A DNA stretch of 64,000 nt from Flavobacterium luteolum (GCF_027111275.1 NZ_CP114286.1:806001-870000); one strand, 5' to 3'. Shown: positions 1 to 9,254, counted from the stretch's first letter. Program-made: numbers and translations. Notes: generated by a model from the letters alone, not told the origin.

Positions 1-716
1 ACATCAAATTGAGTTCCGTTTGTTCGCAACTGCATCTGACCGATTACGCCTGCCAAGAAATGAATATTCGGCGTAATTCCGGCAGTATAATAAACTGATA
101 ATCTGAAAATATCGAAATGTTCGTCGGCATAATCTTTAGAGGCAAATTTCAGCATCAATTCGGTATAATAGCCAATATTTGGTGCCAGAAAAATTGGTTT
201 TTCTTTGCTTTGTCTCAAATAATGATTGACTCCAAAACGTGCTCTTATTCTTGGTATTGTTTGGTGATTGCCATTTCTATCATCAAAAAACTTGGTTTCG
301 AATCGCACTTGTTCGAAAAGAGATCCTTTGGGCATTTCCTGCGTATAGGTTCCCATAACAATAAGTCTATTTTCTAAAGTTTTGTAATTTCCCGCTTCTT
401 CTATCGCATATTTCTGATTGTGTGCATATCCTAACCAAAGCTTCATATTTTTAAAACCAGAATAAATAATCCAAGGGCGTATTACTTTTCGCTGTGTATA
501 TTCAAAAGGATTTCCGTTTGTGTAAGCGCCTTGTGTAACGAGCTGCATGTCTGCCTGACCGCTCAAATTCCATTTTTCTATTAACGGAAAAGCAACGTCA
601 ACTTCGCTTATAGATGCAGGAATAAATCCCATTGTGTAAGGTGCGTCTTGGGCTTTTAAAACTTGAGAAAGAATGATGCAGCAGAATACAAGGAAACTCT
701 TTTTTAATAAACTCAT
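1..716 (-). CDS. DUF2490 family outer-membrane-type protein (3' end outside window)
   Basis: The reading frame starts at an ATG complementary to 714-716 and stays open to the window edge, giving at least 238 residues without a stop. The N-terminus (MSLLKKSFLVFCCIILSQ) is a signal peptide ending near AQDAPY. The rest is rich in aromatic residues and alternating beta patterns (KLWLGYAHNQKYAI, NHYLRQSK), as in DUF2490 proteins, which are predicted beta-barrels of unknown function in Bacteroidota. The gene is separated from the secretion operon upstream by repeats and two hairpins, so it is probably a separate transcript. The family call rests on overall pattern. The C-terminus was not seen. Confidence 0.75.
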   Translation of the reverse strand, partial: MSLLKKSFLVFCCIILSQVLKAQDAPYTMGFIPASISEVDVAFPLIEKWNLSGQADMQLVTQGAYTNGNPFEYTQRKVIRPWIIYSGFKNMKLWLGYAHNQKYAIEEAGNYKTLENRLIVMGTYTQEMPKGSLFEQVRFETKFFDDRNGNHQTIPRIRARFGVNHYLRQSKEKPIFLAPNIGYYTELMLKFASKDYADEHFDIFRLSVYYTAGITPNIHFLAGVIGQMQLRTNGTQFD

Positions 717-794
717 AATTCGTCAATATTAAATTATATGGCTTCGAAATAAGAAAGTCTATCAAATTTAAATAAAGATGTTTTTTACTTTAAA

Positions 795-832
795 AAAAAG
801 CGGTTTCATGTTATAATATGAAACCGCTTTTT
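795..832 (-). terminator. Hairpin terminator downstream of the TolC/HlyD/ABC operon
   Basis: Arms 795-809 and 818-832 are perfect complements around the core AGCGGTTTCAT, with A and T runs on the two flanks, so it could stop transcription in either direction. For the operon ending at 1180 it is the second of two hairpins. Confidence 0.7.
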
Positions 833-849
833 GAACATTTCTTCAAAAC

Positions 850-883
850 AAAAAAGCTTTAGACAAACATCTAAAGCTTTTTT
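850..883 (-). terminator. Hairpin terminator, first of a tandem pair
   Basis: Perfect 14-bp inverted repeat (850-863 and 870-883, core AAAGCTTTAGA) with a 6-base loop and A/T runs on both sides. It is the hairpin a transcript leaving the operon at 1180 would meet first. Confidence 0.7.
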
Positions 884-949
884 TAAACTCAAATTCTGAA
901 AATTAATAAAATGCAGACAGGTACAAAGCTGACTGTTATTTTTGTGTAC

Positions 950-1150
950 ACATGATATTTCGCCCCTCTGAGGCTATTTTATAGATCAATCATACATTTC
1001 TATAAATATTTCGTCCCGCTGGGACTACCGCTATATAATCCCGCCGTGACTTTTTAAAGCTCTGGAAGAGCAAAATATTTATAGCTAATAAATCTATGGT
1101 CCCTAATTCAAAAGCTCCAGAGGAGCGGCATATTAGGTTCCTATAAATTT
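950..1150. repeat. Cluster of short SCTCYRGRGGAGC-type intergenic repeats
   Basis: Four related units are packed here: CCCCTCTGAGG, GTCCCGCTGGGAC, GCTCTGGAAGAGC and GCTCCAGAGGAGC. Each is a small palindrome next to an A/T tail resembling ATATTTATAG. The same type recurs at 6935-7000 and 7068-7145. They resemble dispersed REP-like intergenic elements of flavobacterial genomes. With the two hairpins at 795-883, this accounts for the gene-free stretch 717-1179. Confidence 0.6.
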
Positions 1151-1179
1151 TCAACTATCCAATTATACATCGAAATTTG

Positions 1180-2577
1180 TTAATCTGGATTTGCCAATAT
1201 CTTGTACAATTCGGCATTCGACAGATAAAACTGATTCTCTAAACTTATTTGCGACAATTTTGCGCTAACCAAATTGTTTTCTCTTGAATTGATCAAGAAA
1301 ATCGAACTTTCTCCGAATGAAAATAATTTTTCTTCTGAGTTCAGCATTGTCATATAATCTTTTACGAGATTGTCAATTACGACTTTCTGTTTTCTTAATG
1401 ATGCAATTTCGGTCTGCTGCGCTTTTACTTTATTTTTAAGTTCTAAGCGCTGTTGGTCTATGTCAAACTGCATGTCCTGAATTTTCAGTTTTGCCATCTT
1501 TAAACTTCCGCGTTCTTTTCTTAAGAAAATAGGAAAGCTGAAATCGACATTGAACTTATAATCATCGGCATTAAAATTATTCCAATAATTGGGTTCTGAA
1601 ATGTAGTTATAACCCACATTGATTTTCGGAAGTAACGAATTGGCTTTCAGCTGGCGATTGACTTCCAAGATATCCATTTTAGTTTCTAAAGATTGAATTT
1701 TTGGGTGTGCGTCTAATGATTCAACATCGACCATCATGGCATCTGTCTTCAACGTTTCTTCTATAGTTTGAATTAAGTTCTGCTCTGGTTTCACCAACTC
1801 GCCCAATTCAACTGGAACATTCTCAATCCATAAAAAATTAGCCAGTTTCAGTTTTGCTTTAGCTAATTTCAGGTTTCCGTTTTCAACATTCAGTTCTCTG
1901 TTTCGTACCGTAATTTTAGCTTCAACGCTATCAATTGCCGGTGCATCACCTGCTGCGATCAGCTTTTTAACGCCTTCAAAACGAGTGCTGGCAAAACCTA
2001 AATAATTTTTATAAAGCTCAGCTTCGTTGTAGCTTTTTCTCCACTCAAAATAAGCTTCACTTGCTTGATATAAGATTTCAATAGCTCTCAGTTTTCGCTG
2101 TGCGTCACTTAGTTTTACCTGAAGTTTTCCTTCACGGACATCAGCCATTCTCTGATTGATAAACATTCCTTGCCCCAAAGCAACATTAATTCCAAGCGAA
2201 GTTAAACCTGCTTCTGGCGTTTTGTTTTGCGGGTTAAGATATTGTCCTTCCGCATCGTCAAAACCAGCTTTTACTTCAATTCCATACCAAGTCGGAATTT
2301 TGAAACTGCTGTTTAGTACCGAATAATATTCTGTGCCTTTAAATTCTTTCTTATTGTAATCTACTTCAATTTTTGGGTCAAATCCGCCTCGAGCCAACAT
2401 CAATTTTGCCTGCGCATTGGTTACTTCAAGATTGGCTTGTTTTACTAGCGGATGGTATTTTTTTACGTATCCCAAAAACTCCACAAAAGAGAGTTCTTCT
2501 TCATTAAAATTCTGGCTCTGCAGTGTAGAAAAACTCAATAGAAATAAGAAAGAAAACAATTTTACAAGATTTCTCAT
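1180..2577 (-). CDS. TolC family outer membrane efflux protein
   Basis: Outer-membrane channel of a tripartite exporter. It has a signal peptide (MRNLVKLFSFLFLLSFS, cleavage near LQSQ), then long alpha-helical coiled-coil stretches typical of the OEP family, about 465 residues in all. A longer reading frame begins upstream, but the ATG at 2577 sits right at the signal peptide. It also lies 1 bp beyond the stop of the HlyD-type gene, so it is the better start. The order ABC protein, HlyD adaptor, TolC channel, all on one strand with gaps of 1-2 bp, indicates one operon and one export complex. The cargo is not visible. Confidence 0.88.
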   Translation of the reverse strand: MRNLVKLFSFLFLLSFSTLQSQNFNEEELSFVEFLGYVKKYHPLVKQANLEVTNAQAKLMLARGGFDPKIEVDYNKKEFKGTEYYSVLNSSFKIPTWYGIEVKAGFDDAEGQYLNPQNKTPEAGLTSLGINVALGQGMFINQRMADVREGKLQVKLSDAQRKLRAIEILYQASEAYFEWRKSYNEAELYKNYLGFASTRFEGVKKLIAAGDAPAIDSVEAKITVRNRELNVENGNLKLAKAKLKLANFLWIENVPVELGELVKPEQNLIQTIEETLKTDAMMVDVESLDAHPKIQSLETKMDILEVNRQLKANSLLPKINVGYNYISEPNYWNNFNADDYKFNVDFSFPIFLRKERGSLKMAKLKIQDMQFDIDQQRLELKNKVKAQQTEIASLRKQKVVIDNLVKDYMTMLNSEEKLFSFGESSIFLINSRENNLVSAKLSQISLENQFYLSNAELYKILANPD

Positions 2578-2578
2578 T

Positions 2579-3931
2579 TTACTTTTTCTCCTTTCCTTTT
2601 GCTTCTTTTTCTCCTGAATTATAATAGTTTGGCGGGAAACCATTTAAGTTTCGCCAAATCTCATACCATACCGAAACGGTTTCTAACAATGCAATACTTT
2701 GTGCTCCAGCTCCAATACTCAATTCTTTTGGCCAATGGCGATCTTCTCCGTCTGGCGAAACCAAAATTCTATATTTACCGTTTGGACTAATGAAGTTTTC
2801 TATCGCTACAACTTTACCTCCGTAAGTTCCGTAAGACAACCCAGGCCATCCAGAGAATACAATTCTAGGCCATCCGTCAAACCAAACACGAACTTTTGCC
2901 CCGCGATGCACCAAAGGCAAATCGATTGGATCTACATACGTTTCTACAGCAATATCATACTTAGAAGGCATAATGCTTACTACTGGAGTTCCTTCTTTTA
3001 TTGTTTCTCCAAGACCAGCCAATAAAGCACGGTTTACATAACCGCTTTGTGGCGCTGTAATATAGTACAAACCGTTTCTCAACCTGTAATTGGTATATTG
3101 ATTCTCTAGTTTGTTAACCTGAGCTTCTGTGTCGTACTGTGTGCTTAAAGCGGTAAATTTATCGCTTCTTGATTTTGATATTTTTTCAGCATATTCAGCA
3201 GTAATTCTGCTAACTTCTACTCTTGCATTAATCAATTCGTTTTTACTGCTCAGCAGTTTATTTTCTTGCGTAATCACATACGCTTCAGACTCTTGCAGTT
3301 TTAATCTTTTCTGCTCGACATCTGTCATTGGTTTTAGACCTTCTTTGTTTAATGCTGTCGAACGGTCAAATTGTGTTTTTGCAATTCGAAGCTGTGTTTT
3401 TACCGCAACAAGATCCATACTGTCGCTTTTTATTTTCAGTTGCGACTGACGAATTTTGTTTTGCGCCTGCTGTAATTTCAATTGTTTTTCTGTATTCAAA
3501 GACTGCGCTTGAACATCTAGCGAATTTACTTTATCGCCATACGATTCTACGGCCATTTTTTTGGCGTCTACCTGCTGTTTGGTATTGTTAACCAAATTAG
3601 GATCCAAGTAATCTTCTTTGATCTCAGAAATGTAAAGTATTGTATCTCCTTTTTTCACATAATCTCCTTCTTTTACAAACCATTTTTCGATACGTCCTGC
3701 AATGGCATTATGAACCGTTTGTGGTCTTTGATCTGGTTTTAAAGTCGTGACAGAACCTGTTCCCGATATATTCTGCGTCCATGGCAAAAAAAGACAGGCA
3801 ACACCAAAAATCAAAAATCCGATTATGACTTTATTTAAAATCTCGTAATGAGGTCTTCGGGCAACGCTTGTAATCGATTTGTATTTGCCCGGCGTTATAA
3901 GTACGTTGTTATCTTTAGATAGGTTGAGCAT
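2579..3931 (-). CDS. HlyD family periplasmic adaptor of a type I secretion system
   Basis: Membrane fusion protein of 450 residues. One membrane helix lies near residues 33-52 (VIIGFLIFGVACLFLPW), followed by a lipoyl/barrel-sandwich segment (GRIEKWFVKEGDYVKKGD). A long coiled coil of about 150 residues comes next, then the second half of the lipoyl fold (YYITAPQSGYVNRALL) and a beta-barrel domain. It bridges the inner-membrane ABC protein and the TolC channel. It starts 2 bp after the ABC gene and ends 1 bp before the TolC gene, so the three are very likely co-transcribed and translationally coupled. Confidence 0.88.
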   Translation of the reverse strand: MLNLSKDNNVLITPGKYKSITSVARRPHYEILNKVIIGFLIFGVACLFLPWTQNISGTGSVTTLKPDQRPQTVHNAIAGRIEKWFVKEGDYVKKGDTILYISEIKEDYLDPNLVNNTKQQVDAKKMAVESYGDKVNSLDVQAQSLNTEKQLKLQQAQNKIRQSQLKIKSDSMDLVAVKTQLRIAKTQFDRSTALNKEGLKPMTDVEQKRLKLQESEAYVITQENKLLSSKNELINARVEVSRITAEYAEKISKSRSDKFTALSTQYDTEAQVNKLENQYTNYRLRNGLYYITAPQSGYVNRALLAGLGETIKEGTPVVSIMPSKYDIAVETYVDPIDLPLVHRGAKVRVWFDGWPRIVFSGWPGLSYGTYGGKVVAIENFISPNGKYRILVSPDGEDRHWPKELSIGAGAQSIALLETVSVWYEIWRNLNGFPPNYYNSGEKEAKGKEKK

Positions 3932-3933
3932 GA

Positions 3934-5589
3934 TTAAAGCTTTATGTCGTTAATAATTTTTCCGTCATCAATCGTAATCATACGACTGCATTTGCTTTTC
4001 CAAATATCATTTTTAGAAGTTACAATAACAGTCCAGTCGTTTTCTTCAGAAAGTAAAAAATCAACAATTTTACTTGACGTTATTTCGTCCATTTTATCAA
4101 CCGGATCTTCTAAGAATAAGATATTTGGTTTACCCACAATACTTCTGGCCAAAAGAATTTTTTGAACATCAGAAGCAGAAAGTTCACGACCTCCGGGATG
4201 GATTTGATTTTCCAGTCCGTTTTCGAAAGTTTTAATGTATGGTGTCAGTCCAACATTATCTAAAGCCCATTTTAAATCATCACTATTTAGTTCTTCATTT
4301 CCAAAAACAATATTCTCGCGAATTGTTCCTGCAAAAAGTGTATCGCCCTGCAAAAAAGTTCCCGCCTGAGCTCTGTATGTATCTTCGTTAAGACGATTCA
4401 TATAATTATCGGTAACATACATAGCACCGCTTACTGGCTCCAAAACTCCCGAAAGAAGTCGAAGCAAAGTACTTTTTCCTGCACCATTTGTTCCGGTAAG
4501 AATAATTTTTTCGCCTTGAGAAATTTTCAAATTAATATTCTTAAGCGATTTTTTATTGTGCTCTGGATAATGGTAATTGATGCTTTCAGTTTCGATATTG
4601 ATTCCGTTTTCTGTTTTGCCTGAAGTCTGAGGAATACATGAAGTTTCCATATCGGTCACCTGGCCAATTTTTTCAACAGAGGTCAATACATCGTAAAAAG
4701 ATTCCAATCCGAAGATGATTTTTTCTACCGAGTTGATTAATAATACAATTACGATTTCAGCTGCTACGAACTGCCCTATGTTCATTTGGTGGTGAATTAC
4801 CAGAAAACCACCGATCGATAATAAGGCAGCAGTAACAATTACTTTAAAAATAGTCAGCTGAATATATTGTTTCTTCATTACCTGAAAGTGTTTTTCTCGG
4901 TAATTTACATAGCTGGTTACGTAGCCGTCGTTTCTGTCCAAAGCATATTCAAAAGCTCCTTTTCTGCGGAAACTTTCTCTATTTCGCGCAATTTCCTGAA
5001 GCCATGCTGCAACTTTATATTTAAATTTCGATTCGTTTAAACTGGTTTCTAAACCGTCTTTGTACGAAAATTTAAAAATGACATATAAAATGACAATAAA
5101 AAGAAGTCCGATCACCATAAAGAATGAATGGTAAAGAACCAAAAGAATAATTCCCAAACCTACCTGTAGGAATGCGGTGCAGAAATCCAGCAGCAATTTT
5201 GCTGTTCCTTTCTGGACCATCAAAGTATCAAAAAAACGATTTGCTTTTTCTGGAGCGTACTCTGAGTACATTTCTTTAAATTTAATTAAGGGCAATCTGT
5301 AGGCAAATTCAAACGAGGAACGAACAAAAATTCGCTGCTGCAGATTTTCTACAATACGCAGCTGTAAAATGTTCAGCACTCCTCCAAAACCAACACCAAC
5401 CGTAACCAGAATCACGAGAACAATCCATGAAACGCTTAGCTGTCCGCTTTGAATAAAATTAATAATGGCCTGAATTCCCAAAGGCAGAGAAAGATTTACT
5501 ATCCCTGCAAACGCAGCATAGAAGATAATTTGATAAACATCGCGCTTATCTAGCTGCAATAAGTTGTAAAATCGTTTGAGTGGTGTCAT
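3934..5589 (-). CDS. ABC transporter, membrane plus ATPase domain, HlyB-like without peptidase domain
   Basis: 551 residues. An exporter-type membrane domain (about residues 1-310, helices such as IVLVILVTVGVGFGGVL) is fused to a nucleotide-binding domain. There is no N-terminal C39 peptidase, so it should not cleave a double-glycine leader. Walker A is intact (GTNGAGKST, near residue 370), and the Q-loop is present (FLQGDTLFAGT). The rest of the ATPase site is unusual: the signature reads LSASDVQ in place of LSGGQ, Walker B ends LFLEDP in place of the usual DEP, and the switch histidine is replaced (VIVTSKND). Activity may therefore be weak or need a partner. It is the first gene of the ABC-HlyD-TolC operon. 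Confidence 0.85.
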   Translation of the reverse strand: MTPLKRFYNLLQLDKRDVYQIIFYAAFAGIVNLSLPLGIQAIINFIQSGQLSVSWIVLVILVTVGVGFGGVLNILQLRIVENLQQRIFVRSSFEFAYRLPLIKFKEMYSEYAPEKANRFFDTLMVQKGTAKLLLDFCTAFLQVGLGIILLVLYHSFFMVIGLLFIVILYVIFKFSYKDGLETSLNESKFKYKVAAWLQEIARNRESFRRKGAFEYALDRNDGYVTSYVNYREKHFQVMKKQYIQLTIFKVIVTAALLSIGGFLVIHHQMNIGQFVAAEIVIVLLINSVEKIIFGLESFYDVLTSVEKIGQVTDMETSCIPQTSGKTENGINIETESINYHYPEHNKKSLKNINLKISQGEKIILTGTNGAGKSTLLRLLSGVLEPVSGAMYVTDNYMNRLNEDTYRAQAGTFLQGDTLFAGTIRENIVFGNEELNSDDLKWALDNVGLTPYIKTFENGLENQIHPGGRELSASDVQKILLARSIVGKPNILFLEDPVDKMDEITSSKIVDFLLSEENDWTVIVTSKNDIWKSKCSRMITIDDGKIINDIKL

Positions 5590-5690
5590 GAATTTAAGTA
5601 TAAATACAAGATTATTACATAGAATAAATATACGGCAAAAACCGCAGTAATGGATTAAGATTTTTATCGTAATCCCTAAAAAACAAGTAT

Positions 5691-6095
5691 TTATGAATTA
5701 AATCGAGGAGGCGGTATATCTATTTTACCATGAAAACCAAACGAGAAGATTGTATTATCAATATATTTTTTACCTTCAGCTTCTATTAAAAAATAAAAAT
5801 TAGGCATCAGCGATTCTGATGAAACCAGATATTCCATTAAAGGAATTCCTTTTGCTAATTTGGCTGTTTTAGTATCCTTTGTTTTGTAATCGTCCAATTC
5901 TTCTGGAATTCCGTCGCATTTGAAGATCTTTTTCAAGAAGTTGCAAGTAATCCCTTTTACAGTATACGTTTCAGCATTATCGCTTAAGATTCTTCCAACA
6001 CTATTAAAAATATTTAAACTGCTAATTAGAAAATAGCCGACAAGTAACGCCTGAAGGCATTTACATAAAAAGCTATTTTTAATTTTGTTCAACAT
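5691..6095 (-). CDS. Unknown protein, single N-terminal membrane segment
   Basis: 134 residues that I do not recognise. The N-terminus has a hydrophobic helix (LQALLVGYFLISSLNIF), so the protein is probably membrane-anchored or exported. The remaining 100 residues contain two cysteines (CNFLKKIFKC) that could form a disulphide and end PPPRFNS. It lies 101 bp upstream of the ABC gene on the same strand, so it might share its transcript, but nothing links it functionally. Codon use matches the neighbours. Confidence 0.6.
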   Translation of the reverse strand: MLNKIKNSFLCKCLQALLVGYFLISSLNIFNSVGRILSDNAETYTVKGITCNFLKKIFKCDGIPEELDDYKTKDTKTAKLAKGIPLMEYLVSSESLMPNFYFLIEAEGKKYIDNTIFSFGFHGKIDIPPPRFNS

Positions 6096-6449
6096 AATTC
6101 TAAAAGGCCGAAAGTTTAATTAAATCACATCGTTTTTGAATCAAAATATCAATGATTTAAGGTGTTTACTGTAATTTTTATGAGGGCGCAAGTTAGAGCC
6201 TATTTTTTTTTAGAACATTAAAATAACATTAGAATTTAGAACGGTTCAAAACTTTAAAATTATATTAACAAGGCATTCTTACACCGCTATCGGAATTATG
6301 TAACGACCAACTGCAATTCTATAACTTCTACTAAAATGCGTGTTTTACCTTTGATATTCGAAAATTTTGACAAAGAATATTAAAGCAGTGCAACCGTGTT
6401 ACCTATTAAAGAAACTCCATATATAAACGATTTAATACAGAATCAAAAC
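6096..6449. other. Divergent intergenic region with one candidate promoter
   Basis: Gap between the unknown gene at 6095 (minus strand) and the DUF1810 gene. A TAnnTTTG-type -7 box, TACCTTTG, lies at 6346-6353 and would serve the DUF1810 gene. I see no matching -33 box. No other structure stood out. Confidence 0.35.
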
Positions 6450-6911
6450 ATGATCTACGCTAAGAATGATTTGACCCGATTTTTAGACGCACAAAACAAA
6501 TTGTATTTGACTGCTCTTTCTGAAATTAAAAAAGGCAAAAAAGAAACGCATTGGATGTGGTTTATTTTTCCCCAGATTAAAGGTTTAGGAAAAAGCACTA
6601 TTTCTGATTATTATGCTGTTGCCGATTTAAAAGAAGCCACAGAATTTTTAAATCATCCGATTTTGTCGAAACATTTAATTGAGATTTCGAAGCTTTTACT
6701 GACTTTAAACAAAAAATCGGCTGAGGGAATTTTAGGAGATTTAGGCGCCAAAAAATTGCATTCTTCTATGAGCTTATTTGTTCAGGTAGAAAACGCACAT
6801 CCTGTATTCCAGCAGGTTTTAGATACTTTTTTCTTTGGGCATTTGGATCAGCTGACTTTAAATTTTACTACTACCAACGAAATGTTCCTAGCGGAACAAA
6901 CAAATATGTAA
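6450..6911 (+). CDS. DUF1810 family protein
   Basis: About 153 residues from the chosen ATG. The motifs DLTRFLDAQN, KKETHWMWFIFPQIKGLG and GAKKLHSSMSLF are those of the DUF1810 family (small cytosolic proteins of unknown function, sometimes mislabelled calpastatin). The open frame extends upstream to a GTG at 6396, but those 18 extra residues do not resemble the family, whose members begin close to the DLxRFLxAQ motif, so 6450 is preferred. The gene stands alone, with repeats downstream. Confidence 0.8.
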   Translation: MIYAKNDLTRFLDAQNKLYLTALSEIKKGKKETHWMWFIFPQIKGLGKSTISDYYAVADLKEATEFLNHPILSKHLIEISKLLLTLNKKSAEGILGDLGAKKLHSSMSLFVQVENAHPVFQQVLDTFFFGHLDQLTLNFTTTNEMFLAEQTNM

Positions 6912-6934
6912 AAAAAGCCTCATAGAGATAAATA

Positions 6935-7000
6935 TGTCGCTCTTCCAGAGCTCTCTCATATTTTGGCATTTATTATCTATAAATATTAAACTCCTCCGGA
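6935..7000. repeat. Short palindromic intergenic repeats
   Basis: Units GCTCTTCCAGAGC and CTCCTCCGGAG flank A/T-rich TATTATCTATAAATATTA, matching the repeat type at 950-1150 and 7068-7145. Confidence 0.55.
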
Positions 7001-7022
7001 GCTTTCTACTTCAAAATAAAAA

Positions 7023-7059
7023 AAAATAAGGCTGATTCAAAATGAATCAGTCTTATTTT
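7023..7059. terminator. Bidirectional terminator between convergent DUF1810 and dsbD genes
   Basis: A stem of 17 bp (7023-7039 with 7043-7059, one G-T pair) around CTGATTCA/TGAATCAG with a 3-base loop. The outer stem is A-rich on the left and T-rich on the right, as expected for a terminator shared by two convergent genes. Confidence 0.75.
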
Positions 7060-7067
7060 CTGAAAAT

Positions 7068-7145
7068 GCTCCAGCGGAGCAGAATATTTATAGCAAAGAT
7101 TATCTTTGAGAATCAAAAAGCTCCAGCGGAGCGACATATAATCTT
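7068..7145. repeat. Pair of GCTCCAGCGGAGC repeats
   Basis: Two exact copies of GCTCCAGCGGAGC, about 50 bp apart, with A/T tails (GAATATTTATAG and GACATATAATC). They belong to the same dispersed repeat type as at 950-1150. Confidence 0.6.
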
Positions 7146-7163
7146 TTTAAGACATCTTTTTTA

Positions 7164-9206
7164 TTAGCTTTTCTCAAAATTAGAAACGCCTTTTTTCAGC
7201 CAATTCAAATATTCTTCGACATCTGGGTTGTAAGCCGAAGTTTCGTTGAGCGTTTCTCCATTATGATCTACCAAAACATAAAATGGCTGTGCATTGGTTT
7301 TGTATGTCAGCGTTTGGAATTCGCTCCATTTCTGTCCAATATATTTTAATTTTTTTCCCGTCAGTTTTGAAGTAATCTGCTCATGCGGATTCAGTTCTCT
7401 TTTGTCATCTACATAAAGTGAAATTAAAACCAAATCGCCTTTTAAGATTTTCTGAACCTTTTCGTCAGACCAAACATTGTCCTCCATTTTTCGGCAGTTT
7501 ACACAAGCGTGACCTGTAAAATCTATCATAACCGGTTTTCCTATTTTTTTGGCATATTTCATACCTAAATCATAGTCGGTAAAAGCCATAATATTATGCG
7601 GTCCAAGCTCTGCTCCTTCTGGAAGATTTTGCGTTATTTCTTTTGAACTGGAATTATTTAATCCATTCGGAATTTCACTGTAATGCATCGGTGGCGGAAA
7701 ACCGCTAATCATTTTAAGAGGCGCTCCCCAAATACCTGGAATCAGATAAATGGTAAAAGCCAAAACCAAAACGCCCAATCCCAATCTTCCAACGCTTATA
7801 TTTGAAACTGGGCTATCATGCGGCAACTGAATTTTTCCGAACAAATAAAAAGCTAGCGTTCCAAAAATGGCAATCCAAATTGCTAGAAAAGTTTCTCTTT
7901 CCAGCCAATGCAATTGCAAAACCAAATCGGCATTGGATAAAAATTTAAACGCCAGAGCCATTTCTAAAAATCCTAAAAATACTTTAACCGAATTTAACCA
8001 ACCTCCCGATTTTGGAAGCGAATTCAGCCAGCCCGGAAAAGCAGCAAATAAAGTAAATGGCAAAGCCAAAGCCAGAGAAAAACCAAACATTCCGACAAAA
8101 GGTGCAATTCCTCCGCGAGAAGCGGCTTCCACCAATAAAGTGCCTACGATTGGTCCCGTACAAGAAAAAGACACAATTGCAAGAGCCAAAGCCATAAATA
8201 ATATTCCGACAATTCCACCTCTATCGGCTTGCGAATCGACTTTGTTTGCCCATGCATTTGGGAGCATGATTTCGAATGCGCCTAAAAATGAAAACGCAAA
8301 AATCATTAAAAGCACAAAGAAGATCAGATTAAACCAAACGTTTGTAGAAAGTGCATTAAGCGAATCTGCTCCAAAAACCCAAGTTACAACAGCCCCCAAA
8401 AAGATATAAATGGCAATAATGGCGATTCCGTAAAAAACGGCTTTTCTAATTCCTTGCGATTTGGTTTTACTTTGTTTGGTAAAAAAACTCACCGTCATCG
8501 GAATCATCGGAAAAACACAAGGCGTTAGCAATGCTGCAAATCCAGAGAAAAATGACAATAGAAAAATCGTCCATAAACTTCTAGATTCGGTTTTAGGTTC
8601 TCTTTTTTGGATTTCTTTTTGAGGTGTTTTTACAGCTTCAGCAGGAACAATTTCTTCTGTTTTTTCTTTTATTTCGCTAACCGAAGAATCTATTACTGCT
8701 GTTTTTGTTTCTTCCTTTTCAGCAGCTTCTATTAAAGTTTTCGCTTTCGCGGAATGGCTAACGGCAAACTCCAATTCGTCTGAACTTGGCGGCAAACAAT
8801 TTTCATCATTACAAACCATAAATTCAACCTCTGCTTTAATTTTGAAAGGTTTGGACGAAAGTATTTTAACACGTTGTCTAAAAGTCGTTTCCTTTTCAAA
8901 AAACTTAATCTGCATTTTAAAAACAGGATCGTTAACCGTTTTTCCTTTTTCTTCTTTTACAGCATCCGTTAACTGGAAATCTGCGCTTTTTATAAAATTA
9001 AAATGAGTTGGAATCGGTCCTCCATCTGCAACTTCCTGACTGTACAAATGCCAGCCCGATTCTATAATGGCTTTTGCCTGCAATTCGTATTCAGTATCGG
9101 AAATTTTCTCGACACTGGTTTTCCATTTTATGGGATTGTATATCTGAGCCTTTACGAATATGGAAAACAGCAGGAAAAAGCCCAGTAAAAAAATATTCTT
9201 TTTCAT
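7164..9206 (-). CDS. dsbD: Thiol:disulfide interchange protein DsbD
   Basis: 680 residues with the full DsbD layout: a signal peptide, an N-terminal periplasmic domain with a cysteine pair (VCNDENCLPP), and a membrane domain of about eight helices from near residue 210. The membrane domain carries its two redox cysteines in TPCVFPMIP and SFSCTGP. A C-terminal thioredoxin domain has GHACVNCRKME near residue 570. It moves electrons from cytosolic thioredoxin across the inner membrane to periplasmic thiol proteins. It lies downstream of a locus with two periplasmic thioredoxin-like proteins (12178 and 15066), which it could keep reduced, though it has its own transcription unit. Confidence 0.93.
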   Translation of the reverse strand: MKKNIFLLGFFLLFSIFVKAQIYNPIKWKTSVEKISDTEYELQAKAIIESGWHLYSQEVADGGPIPTHFNFIKSADFQLTDAVKEEKGKTVNDPVFKMQIKFFEKETTFRQRVKILSSKPFKIKAEVEFMVCNDENCLPPSSDELEFAVSHSAKAKTLIEAAEKEETKTAVIDSSVSEIKEKTEEIVPAEAVKTPQKEIQKREPKTESRSLWTIFLLSFFSGFAALLTPCVFPMIPMTVSFFTKQSKTKSQGIRKAVFYGIAIIAIYIFLGAVVTWVFGADSLNALSTNVWFNLIFFVLLMIFAFSFLGAFEIMLPNAWANKVDSQADRGGIVGILFMALALAIVSFSCTGPIVGTLLVEAASRGGIAPFVGMFGFSLALALPFTLFAAFPGWLNSLPKSGGWLNSVKVFLGFLEMALAFKFLSNADLVLQLHWLERETFLAIWIAIFGTLAFYLFGKIQLPHDSPVSNISVGRLGLGVLVLAFTIYLIPGIWGAPLKMISGFPPPMHYSEIPNGLNNSSSKEITQNLPEGAELGPHNIMAFTDYDLGMKYAKKIGKPVMIDFTGHACVNCRKMEDNVWSDEKVQKILKGDLVLISLYVDDKRELNPHEQITSKLTGKKLKYIGQKWSEFQTLTYKTNAQPFYVLVDHNGETLNETSAYNPDVEEYLNWLKKGVSNFEKS

Positions 9207-9224
9207 GGGTAAAAATCTTTAGAA

Positions 9225-9254
9225 AGAGGGTTGAATAGCAAAAAACAACCCTCT
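9225..9254 (-). terminator. Terminator of the SusCD/protease operon
   Basis: Perfect 9-bp inverted repeat AGAGGGTTG (9225-9233) and CAACCCTCT (9246-9254). On the minus strand it is followed by a T-rich tract. It sits 95 bp after the M16 stop codon. Confidence 0.6.

Noticed and set aside
117..377. 86-codon plus-strand frame at the left edge
   Set aside because: Antisense to the DUF2490 gene, whose frame has a signal peptide and is open to the edge.
7867..8409. 180-codon plus-strand frame inside dsbD
   Set aside because: Fully antisense to the DsbD membrane domain; long only because of codon bias.
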